Assembly (NCBI GenBank): GCA_018968805.1
Contig: JAGWZX010000026.1
Location: 1 to 7,577, forward strand
DNA: 7,577 nt
Direction: 5' to 3'
From: Patescibacteria group bacterium
GTDB taxonomy: Bacteria; Patescibacteriota; Minisyncoccia; Phycocordibacterales; SIBU01
Part shown: positions 1 to 5,544 of the stretch, piece after piece
How positions within the stretch are numbered: the stretch's first letter is position 1
Layout: each line of letters starts with the position of its first letter
Made by a program: the position numbers and the translations under genes
The notes under the pieces: model-generated
The model's input: only the letters and a program-made list of their open reading frames with translations
What the model was told of the DNA's origin: nothing
Database searches by the model: none

Positions 1-720
1 AGAAAAACACAGGCATGTTTTTCTCGGCCACAAAGGTATCGGCGGGCGCTTTTCAGTTCTTTCCGATTTCGGTTTGATGCCGGCGGCGCTCATCGGCGTT
101 GACGCGTTGAAAATTTTGCGGAATGCGGAGCGGATGGTGGCGATGTGCAGGCCGGAAGTGCCGATTCGGGAAAATCCCGGCGCCATGCTTGGCATAATCC
201 TTGGCGTGGCGGCGAAACGGTTCGGACGAGACAAGGTGACCTTAACCACGTCGTCTTCTCTCGCGCCGTTCGGCGCGTGGTTCGAGCAAATGCTCGCGGA
301 ATCAACGGGCAAGGGAGGCAAAGGTCTCATTCCGGTAGACGGCGAGTCTGTAGCTTCGCCCAAGCAATATGATCACGATCGGGTTTTTGTTTTCATCACT
401 CTCCGCGGCGCGAAAAATGTCTTCGGGAGAAAATCATCGGCATTAGAGCGCGCCGGCCATCCCATAGTGCGTATTGTTTTGGACGATATTTACGAACTAG
501 GCGGCGTTTTCTTCAGTTTCCAAATGGCGACGGCGGTGGCCGGCGCGATTCTCGGCGTCCACCCCTTCGATCAGCCTGACGTAGAGGCAAACAAAATTAT
601 CACCAAAAAGTTTTTGGCGCGGATTTCGCGCGCGGGCGAGTTGCCGGCCGAGAAGCCGTTTTTCCGATCGGAGGATGCGTCCGTTTTTGCGGATAGAAAA
701 AACGCGAAGGCGATTACGGC

Positions 721-748
721 CGCGGCACCCCGTCCGCGGGGTGCCGCG
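721..748. repeat. Perfect 11-bp GC-rich inverted repeat inside the isomerase gene
   Basis: CGCGGCACCCC (721-731) and GGGGTGCCGCG (738-748) are exact reverse complements around the 6-nt loop GTCCGC. It encodes an Ala/Pro/Arg-rich stretch (AAAPRPRGAA) in a region where this family has a variable linker, and the isomerase frame is kept on both sides. No T-run follows, so it is not a normal intrinsic terminator. It could be a dispersed palindromic element tolerated in a linker or a chance GC-rich hairpin. Only one copy is visible in this window. Confidence 0.6.
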
Positions 749-862
749 CTCTCACTTCCCGACCTGATTGCCGCCCACCTGCATCGGCTCAAATCGGGCG
801 ACTATCTCGCTTTTCTCGCGTATCTGCCTCGCACGCGCGAGTATGAACGCGCGTTGGCCGGA

Positions 863-870
863 GCGCGCGC
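863..870 (+). other. Frameshift site at a (GC)4 run in the isomerase gene
   Basis: Before this run the isomerase is read in the frame of base 2 (ending ...RALAGARA). After it the family-like protein is in the next frame (HIRATFHVATSVGFGPRF). Restoring one GC unit, giving (GC)5, joins the two parts as GARAHIRATFHV with no internal stop. The shift is therefore most simply a lost dinucleotide, or equally one extra base. The exact base cannot be fixed, only the interval of roughly 860-880. Confidence 0.75.
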
Positions 871-1189
871 ATATCCGCGCCACTTTTCATGTGGCCACTT
901 CGGTCGGTTTCGGACCGCGTTTTCTTCATTCCACCGGCCAACTTTTCAAAGGCGGGCCGGGGAGCGGCGTCTTTATCATTATTACCGGCGATGATGAGTT
1001 TGATCTCGCTCTTCCGGGCGAGCCTTACGGTTTGTCTGCCGTTAAATCGGCGCAAGCTCGGGGCGATTTCGAAGTCCTCAATGCCCGAGGCCGCCGCGTC
1101 ATTCGCATCCATTTGCCGCGTCCGGTCGGCGGAAATTTAAAAAAACTATTCACCATCCTCCGCGCTCTCAAAAAGTAATTGCACCAAAC

Positions 1190-1220
1190 CCCTTGCCTTG
1201 GCCGTATAAACAGGCAAGGG
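1190..1220. promoter_or_regulatory. Inverted repeat between the isomerase gene and the redox operon
   Basis: CCCTTGCCT (1190-1198) pairs perfectly with AGGCAAGGG (1212-1220), with a 13-nt loop. It lies 11 nt after the isomerase stop and 29 nt before the first redox gene, within a 71-bp gap. No U-tract follows, so termination would be weak. The loop carries TATAAA (1205-1210), which could serve as a -10 element for the operon. The best upstream hexamer, TTGCAC at 1179-1184, is 20 nt away, longer than ideal. It could be a weak terminator, an operator overlapping a promoter, or both. Confidence 0.4.
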
Positions 1221-1249
1221 CTGAAGTGCCTTTGTTAAATTTGCCTCAA

Positions 1250-1816
1250 ATGACCAAACGCGCAACCAAAAAAATTGTTTTGTCTTCAGTCGTGGCGTTA
1301 TCTTTCGTCGCTTACGCCGTCTATCAACAATTGAGCGGAGGAAACGTCAGCGCTTATTCCGCCGCGCTTGCGCCCCAGACGCAAACACAGTCTCAAAACA
1401 GCGCTTTGTCACAGAGTGCGCCGGCCGCCGCGCCGGCCGCTCCGCCCTCGCCGGCTCCTAGAAATATCGTCGCGCGCAAAACCAGCCGTCCTTCACCGCC
1501 TTCCCCGGCACCCGCTCCGGCGCCAACCGGCCAATTTAAAGACGGCACTTACACCGGTTCGGTCGCCGACGCTTATTTCGGCAATGTGCAGGTACAGGCC
1601 GTTGTTAAGAACGGCCAACTTGCCGACGTGGTTTTCCTGGACTATCCGCAAGATCGCGGCACCTCTCGCTATATCAACGGCACGGCCACGTCGATTCTTC
1701 GTTCGGAAGCCATTTCCGCGCAGAGCGCTAATGTGGACGCGGTGTCCGGCGCCACCCAAACCAGCCAGGCTTTCAACGTTTCTCTTGCTTCCGCCTTGGC
1801 CCAAGCAAAAATCTAG
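1250..1816 (+). CDS. Membrane-anchored FMN-binding (FMN_bind) protein, likely flavinylated
   Basis: This 188-residue protein probably carries covalently bound FMN outside the cytoplasmic membrane and acts as a one- or two-electron shuttle. It has a Lys/Arg-rich start (MTKRATKK), one hydrophobic segment at about 9-25 that should act as signal anchor, and a long Ala/Pro/Gln-rich linker at about 40-93. The C-terminal FMN_bind domain (about 96-188) begins FKDGTYTGS. The motif VDAVSGATQTS (162-172) matches the flavinylation consensus; T169 would be the FMN-phosphate ester site. Attachment would be by the ApbE encoded 3 bp downstream. A TTG at 1193 would add 19 residues, but the ATG at 1250 places the basic residues directly before the membrane segment. 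No Shine-Dalgarno motif precedes it. The domain and its motif are clear; the redox partner is inferred from the operon. Confidence 0.88.
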   Translation: MTKRATKKIVLSSVVALSFVAYAVYQQLSGGNVSAYSAALAPQTQTQSQNSALSQSAPAAAPAAPPSPAPRNIVARKTSRPSPPSPAPAPAPTGQFKDGTYTGSVADAYFGNVQVQAVVKNGQLADVVFLDYPQDRGTSRYINGTATSILRSEAISAQSANVDAVSGATQTSQAFNVSLASALAQAKI

Positions 1817-1819
1817 ATT

Positions 1820-2572
1820 ATGAGGCGCACGGAACTACTAATGGGCATGCCAATAATGATTGACGCCGCGGACGGAAACGCCTCTTCCAAAATAGGAAAG
1901 GCGTTTTCCTATTTTCGCCGCATTGACGAAAAGTTCAGCACCTATCGTAAGGCCAGTGAAATCTCCCGCATCAACCGCGGCGAATTGGCGCTGCGGCAAT
2001 ACAGCGGCGAAATGAAAGAGGTTCTCGCCCTTTGCGAAACGACCAAGGCTGAAACAGACGGTTACTTCGACATCGTCGGTCAAAACGGATTGCTTGACCC
2101 ATCGGGCTTGGTCAAAGGCTGGGCGATTTTGCGCGCGGCCGAACTGCTTGCCGGCGCCGGCCTGTCGAATTTTTACGTCAACGCCGGCGGCGATATTGAA
2201 GCGCGCGGCAAGAATCATGAAGGCAAGCCGTGGCGTATCGGCATCCAGAATCCGTTTAATCCCATGGAGCAAGTCAAAACGCTCTTTCTTTCAAACGCCG
2301 GCGTGGCCACCTCGGGTTCGTACATCCGCGGCGACCATATTTACAATCCCAAAAACCGAAGCGAGAATGTCACGGGGATCGTCAGCATGACCGTTATCGG
2401 CTCGAACGTTTACGAAGCCGACCGTTTTGCCACGGCCGCGTTCGCGATGGGCAAGCGCGGCATTCAATTTATTGAAGAGCGTAACGGCCTTGAAGGGTAT
2501 ATGATTGATAACGCCGGCATTGCTACGATGACAAGCGGGCTTGCAAGATATGCCGCGAAAAAAAATGTTTAA
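1820..2572 (+). CDS. apbE: FAD:protein FMN transferase (ApbE family)
   Basis: ApbE enzymes use FAD to transfer FMN onto a Thr or Ser of [ST]GA[ST] motifs, releasing AMP, with Mg2+. The 250-residue protein shows family landmarks: LLMGMPIMI (7-14), TDGYFDIVG (79-87), GLVKGWA (96-102), NAGGDI (121-126), VATSGSYIRGDHIYNP (162-177) and the metal-site region YEADRFATAAFAMG (198-211). The Asp that often follows KG[YW]A is not present (WAILRA). The length matches the short, stand-alone ApbE type. There is no signal peptide or lipobox, which is odd because the apparent substrate upstream is an exported domain. It starts 3 bp after the FMN_bind stop, in the same reading frame, so only TAG-ATT separates the two. 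It overlaps the next gene by 8 bp, which suggests translational coupling. The family call is firm; the target protein is inferred from adjacency. Confidence 0.92.
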   Translation: MRRTELLMGMPIMIDAADGNASSKIGKAFSYFRRIDEKFSTYRKASEISRINRGELALRQYSGEMKEVLALCETTKAETDGYFDIVGQNGLLDPSGLVKGWAILRAAELLAGAGLSNFYVNAGGDIEARGKNHEGKPWRIGIQNPFNPMEQVKTLFLSNAGVATSGSYIRGDHIYNPKNRSENVTGIVSMTVIGSNVYEADRFATAAFAMGKRGIQFIEERNGLEGYMIDNAGIATMTSGLARYAAKKNV

Positions 2573-4109
2573 GGCGATTGTCTCAAAAATTGATAATTTT
2601 CTTAATAAGACCACCATGTACCGGCTGGTGTTTTATTATCTGGCCGTCCTGTTCGCGGCGGCGTTGTTTTTCGGTTTGTTTGGCGTGTTGCCTTATTCGC
2701 CGACGGCGCTTCTCATTTCGCTCGCGTTTGTCCTCGCCGTTTCCGTAGCCGCCAACACGCTTTTCGGTTATGTCTTTGAAGTGGCCACTAATGTTGAGTC
2801 GGTTTACGTGACCGCGCTGATTCTCACGCTCATTATTCCGCCGCCGGCGTCGGGAAATCTTTGGAGTTTTTTGCCGCTAGCGTTCTGGGCTTCCCTATGG
2901 GCGATGGCTTCAAAGTATATGCTTGCCATAAGAAGCAAACATTTATTCAATCCGGCGGCGTTCGGCGTGGCCCTAACCGCTTTAACGATTAATGGCAACG
3001 CGACTTGGTGGGTGGGAGGCAATTTGCCGCTTGCCCCGTTCGTAATTATCGGCGGTCTTTTGGCGGTGCGCAAAATCAAGCGTTCCGATTTGGTTTGGAG
3101 CTTTTTTGTCGCGGCGCTCGCTAGCATTATGGCAACAACCGCGCAAGGGGGCGGCGATTGGTTCGGCGCGGTGCCAAAAGCCCTTCTGCATTCGCCGATT
3201 TTCTTTTTCGCGTTCGTGATGCTCACCGAGCCGTTGACCACGCCACCCACCCGGTTCCTGCGGATATTTTACGGCGCGTTAGTCGGCGTGTTATATGCGC
3301 CGGCCATTCACTTGGGCGGCATCTATTCAACTCCGGAGCTGGCGCTTCTTGTCGGTAACATCTTTTCATATCTCGTCAGTCCCAAGACGAAATTGACTCT
3401 GCGGCTCAAAGACGTGCGGAAATTGGCCAATGACACTTACGATTTCATTTTTACGCCTGACCGCGCCATGCGTTTCAAACCCGGGCAGTACTTGGAGTGG
3501 ACGCTTCCGGGGGCGGGCGCCGACAACCGCGGCAACCGGCGTTATTTCACGATCGCTTCTTCGCCAACCGAGCGCGATATTCATCTTGGCGTGAAGTTTT
3601 ATAATCAGGCGAGCACTTTCAAGAAGAAATTGGCGAGTTTTGAGGCCGGCGATGCCATTCACGCGGGGCAATTAGCAGGCGATTTTACCATGCCGCGCAA
3701 CAAGAAAAAGAAGCTGGTATTCATCGCCGGCGGCATCGGCATCACGCCGTTTCGGAGCATGGTGAAGTATTTGGCCGATAGCGGCGAGCGGCGCGTCGTC
3801 ACGCTTTTGTATTCCAACCGCAGTGTTGCCGATGCCGCGTACAAAGACTGGTTTGACGAGCACGCCGTGGCGGCCGGTATCAAGGTCTTTTACACCCTCA
3901 CTGACGCCGAGAAAATTCCCGCCGGCTGGACGGGTGGTCGGGGGATTCTGGATGGCCGCACCATTCGACGCGAAATACCCGACTGGCAAGAGCGAGTATT
4001 TTACATTTCCGGGCCGCAAGCGATGGTTTCGGTGTTTCGCGATACTCTTAAAGCGATGGGGGTGCGCCGATCGCAGATCAAGACTGATTTTTTCCCTGGT
4101 TTTGCCTAA
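2565..4109 (+). CDS. NqrB/RnfD-like membrane protein fused to a ferredoxin-NAD(P)H reductase module
   Basis: This 514-residue fusion probably takes electrons from cytoplasmic NAD(P)H into the membrane. Residues about 18-270 are highly hydrophobic with roughly eight to ten membrane segments. They carry NqrB/RnfD hallmarks HLFNPAAFG (126-134), MLTEPLTTPPTR (219-230) and IFYGALVGVLY (234-244). Residues about 275-514 form an FNR-type module: RRYFTIASS (325-333) for FAD, AGGIGITPFRSM (388-399) for NAD(P)H, and YISGPQAM (480-487), the GPxxM region. There is no ferredoxin-type Cys cluster, unlike NqrF. No [ST]GA[ST] flavinylation motif is present in the membrane part; the loop after NPAAFG is short and reads NGNATWWVGG. 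The ATG at 2565 overlaps apbE by 8 bp; an ATG at 2550 or TTG at 2541 would add 5 or 8 residues. The domain calls are strong. Electron flow to the upstream FMN protein, and NADH versus NADPH, are inferred. Confidence 0.9.
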   Translation: MFKAIVSKIDNFLNKTTMYRLVFYYLAVLFAAALFFGLFGVLPYSPTALLISLAFVLAVSVAANTLFGYVFEVATNVESVYVTALILTLIIPPPASGNLWSFLPLAFWASLWAMASKYMLAIRSKHLFNPAAFGVALTALTINGNATWWVGGNLPLAPFVIIGGLLAVRKIKRSDLVWSFFVAALASIMATTAQGGGDWFGAVPKALLHSPIFFFAFVMLTEPLTTPPTRFLRIFYGALVGVLYAPAIHLGGIYSTPELALLVGNIFSYLVSPKTKLTLRLKDVRKLANDTYDFIFTPDRAMRFKPGQYLEWTLPGAGADNRGNRRYFTIASSPTERDIHLGVKFYNQASTFKKKLASFEAGDAIHAGQLAGDFTMPRNKKKKLVFIAGGIGITPFRSMVKYLADSGERRVVTLLYSNRSVADAAYKDWFDEHAVAAGIKVFYTLTDAEKIPAGWTGGRGILDGRTIRREIPDWQERVFYISGPQAMVSVFRDTLKAMGVRRSQIKTDFFPGFA

Positions 4110-4117
4110 AACGGGTA

Positions 4118-4123
4118 TATAAT
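4118..4123 (+). promoter_or_regulatory. -10 box TATAAT directly before the Nudix gene (possible leaderless promoter)
   Basis: A perfect TATAAT ends 6 nt before the Nudix ATG at 4130, so transcription starting about 7 nt after the box would begin at or next to the A of the start codon. No good -35 hexamer is seen 16-18 nt upstream (the region reads TTTCCCTGGTTT), and no Shine-Dalgarno motif fits in the 20-bp gap. The alternative is that the Nudix gene is simply the last gene of the redox operon transcript. Confidence 0.55.
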
Positions 4124-4129
4124 CAAGCG

Positions 4130-4708
4130 ATGGACAAGGAGAAGCGATTGGGTCTGCCGGAAAACGCCAAGCGAGTTTTTAAAGGCAAGATTTTTGAGGT
4201 TTGGCAGTGGCCGCAAAAATTATTTGACGGCAGTACGGCAGTTTTTGAAAAAATTTGGCGTCCGCCGACCGTTGAAGTGATTGCCACGGCGGGGGATAAG
4301 ATTATTATTGAGAGACAGGACCAGCCTGACCGTTTCGGCAATATCAATCTGGTATCCGGCCGGCCCGAGGAAGGCGAAGAGCCGCTTGCCGCCGCCAAGC
4401 GCGAACTCTTGGAGGAGACTGGCTGCCAATCTTCCGACTGGAGCCTGCTTTTGAAGCATGGCCGTGACGGAAAAATTATTCATGACGTCTATTATTTTAT
4501 CGCCCGCGAGTGCCGGAAGGTAGCCGAACCGCGATTAGACGCCGGGGAACGTATCGGAGCGGAGCTTATTGCGTTTGAAGAATTGCTGGCCTTGGCCGAT
4601 GAGCCGAAATTTTGGGTGTCGGCGGAATTTATCAACTATATTTTGCGTATCAGGGCGGACAAGGAACGCGCCGCGGCTTTCCGGAATATGCTCTTTCCGC
4701 ATAGATAA
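4130..4708 (+). CDS. Nudix hydrolase (ADP-ribose pyrophosphatase-like)
   Basis: Nudix enzymes cleave nucleoside diphosphates linked to another moiety (X), using Mg2+ bound by the Nudix box. The 192-residue protein has a complete box from G77 to C99: G-x5-E83-x7-R91-E92-L-L-E95-E96-T-G98-C, matching GX5EX7REUXEEXGU at every fixed position. An N-terminal strand-rich part (about 15-65, FKGKIFEVWQW and later KIWRPPTVEVIATAGDKIII) resembles ADP-ribose pyrophosphatase-type Nudix proteins, but the substrate cannot be read from sequence. It is cytoplasmic, with no signal or membrane segment. It lies 20 bp after the reductase fusion on the same strand, and may be transcribed from its own -10 box or by readthrough. 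A role in ADP-ribose or NAD(H) clean-up beside an NAD(P)H-using operon is possible but unproven. Confidence 0.9.
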   Translation: MDKEKRLGLPENAKRVFKGKIFEVWQWPQKLFDGSTAVFEKIWRPPTVEVIATAGDKIIIERQDQPDRFGNINLVSGRPEEGEEPLAAAKRELLEETGCQSSDWSLLLKHGRDGKIIHDVYYFIARECRKVAEPRLDAGERIGAELIAFEELLALADEPKFWVSAEFINYILRIRADKERAAAFRNMLFPHR

Positions 4709-4856
4709 AGCGGGCCACCCGTCCATCCTCGTAAGCAAATTTTTCCCTCGGCAGACATAGGCCGTATGGCGATTTGGTTCCAAGGAGGCGAGTGGCGGTT
4801 CATGGCGCATCATTTCTCGGATAACCTGCGGCGCAATAACGGGGAGGTTTTCAAAT
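4709..4856. other. Convergent intergenic region, Nudix to comF, with an ambiguous short ORF
   Basis: This 148-bp gap lies between convergent genes. No stem-loop with a T-run is evident. A short + strand ORF at 4766-4879 (37 codons, starting MAIWFQGGEWRF) overlaps the 3' end of comF by 23 bp. It is in the Nudix frame, whose TAA at 4706-4708 is followed by uninterrupted codons. The opposite strand is also open across the gap (for example PVIAPQVIREMMRHEPPL), and that frame runs on antisense through the Nudix gene. Neither has a Shine-Dalgarno motif or recognised family, so coding is undecided. Confidence 0.3.
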
Positions 4857-5510
4857 TCAGTGAGCGATCGCCACTTTGATAATTTTTTCCGCGCCGGCGC
4901 GGCGCAGGGTTTTCCCGGCTTCATCAAATGTGGCGCCGGTCGTAGTTACGTCATCAAGAAGTATGACGGTTTGGCCGATTAACGCTTCCGGTCGGGCGAC
5001 GCTAAAGCAGTCTTTGAGATTATTTAGGCGATCGGTGCGGTTTTTGCGGGTCTGGCTTTCGGTGTGGCGGACCCTAGTAAGGAGATTGGCGCGCACCTCA
5101 AAAAATCGGCCTCTGTCAAGCGCGCCGAGCGCCGTGGCGAGAAGTTCACATTGGTTGAAGCCGCGCTCCGCGCGGCGTTTTGCCGAGAGGGGCACGGGAA
5201 CCAAGAGCGGCCGGTTGAAATGCTCAAAAAGTTTTCGTTCGGCCAGTTCCGCCGACAGTTCATCGTAAAGGCATTGGGCGAACAATTTCGCTATTGTCGG
5301 ATTGCCGCGGTATTTAAGTTCCCAGATGGCGGCGCGCATCAGCGGATGCTTGTAGTCGAACAGAGCAAGCGTGTCTGGCGCGCCGGCGCGGCCGGCGTTC
5401 GCCGCCCGCGGGAGCCGCCACAACTCCGCCGCGGACATATTTTCAAGCGCGGCCACGGATGCGGCGCGTGGAAAAAGAAAATCGAGCAGATTTTTTAGGA
5501 GAAACGACAT
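4857..5510 (-). CDS. comF: ComF family phosphoribosyltransferase-like competence protein
   Basis: ComF proteins are PRTase-fold proteins linked to DNA uptake during natural transformation, thought to act on the cytoplasmic side of the uptake machinery. The 217-residue protein has the typical LVPVPLSAKRRAERGFNQ block (103-120), the HTESQTRKNR segment (149-158), and the PRPP-loop motif VILLDDVTTTGAT (182-194). The usual N-terminal zinc-finger cysteines are missing: the start reads MSFLLKNLLDFLFPRAASV with no CxxC pair, a form that I think is common in Parcubacteria. The ATG at 5510 fits the family N-terminus LLDFLFP; the reading frame is open far upstream, but only as antisense to pilM. It diverges from pilM across 34 bp and converges with the Nudix gene. 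Neighbouring pilus genes support a competence role. Confidence 0.92.
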   Translation of the reverse strand: MSFLLKNLLDFLFPRAASVAALENMSAAELWRLPRAANAGRAGAPDTLALFDYKHPLMRAAIWELKYRGNPTIAKLFAQCLYDELSAELAERKLFEHFNRPLLVPVPLSAKRRAERGFNQCELLATALGALDRGRFFEVRANLLTRVRHTESQTRKNRTDRLNNLKDCFSVARPEALIGQTVILLDDVTTTGATFDEAGKTLRRAGAEKIIKVAIAH

Positions 5511-5517
5511 GCCGGTA

Positions 5518-5526
5518 TGGTATACT
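5518..5526. promoter_or_regulatory. Shared divergent -10 element for comF and pilM
   Basis: The 34-bp gap between the comF and pilM starts contains TGGTATACT, an extended -10 (TGn plus TATACT at 5521-5526) for pilM, giving a 5' leader of about 12 nt. The core GTATAC (5520-5525) is palindromic, so the opposite strand reads TATACC (positions 5524 to 5519), ending 8 nt before the comF ATG. One symmetric element may thus fire both ways, with comF nearly leaderless. No good -35 hexamers are visible on either side. Confidence 0.5.
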
Positions 5527-5544
5527 GGAGCATGCCGAAAGTCC

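Larger units (their letters stand above)
2..1178 (+). pseudogene. pgi: Phosphoglucose isomerase domain of a Tal/Pgi-type protein, 5'-partial and frameshifted
   Basis: Glucose-6-phosphate isomerase interconverts glucose 6-phosphate and fructose 6-phosphate in the cytoplasm. The gene is open from the window edge (reading from base 2), so its start and any N-terminal transaldolase domain lie outside. Visible SIS-family motifs are GGRFSVLSDFG (near 38-70), AESTGKGGKG (near 296-325) and, in the other frame, GFGPRFLHSTGQLFKGGPGS (near 903-965). These match the isomerase half of bifunctional transaldolase/phosphoglucose isomerases better than classical Pgi. The frame read from base 2 runs into unrelated sequence after about 870 and stops at 992-994. 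The family-like C-terminus continues in the next frame (from about 864) to TAA at 1176-1178. Either the gene is inactivated, or there is a sequencing error in the GC-dinucleotide run at 863-870. Family assignment is firm; the bifunctional nature is inferred because the N-terminus is missing. Confidence 0.85.

Noticed and set aside
1193..1249. TTG start adding 19 residues to the FMN_bind protein
   Set aside because: The extension runs through an inverted repeat and is not protein-family-like; the ATG at 1250 puts the basic residues just before the membrane segment.
1368..1823. Arg/Pro-rich 151-codon frame overlapping the FMN_bind gene
   Set aside because: Its composition is that of an out-of-frame reading of a GC-rich Ala/Pro linker gene, and no domain is visible.
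1838..4019. Several 70-150 codon - strand frames opposite apbE and the reductase fusion
   Set aside because: They are antisense to clear domains, lack recognisable motifs, and are expected by chance in GC-rich coding DNA.
4535..4927. 130-codon - strand frame across the Nudix 3' half, the gap and the comF end
   Set aside because: Most of it is antisense to two well-supported genes; only the part in the gap is kept as an undecided possibility.
5371..5544. Upstream extension of pilM to an ATG at 5371 or 5509
   Set aside because: The extra sequence overlaps comF antisense or the promoter region, and MDNPFKAIAGLFK at 5545 is a normal PilM start.
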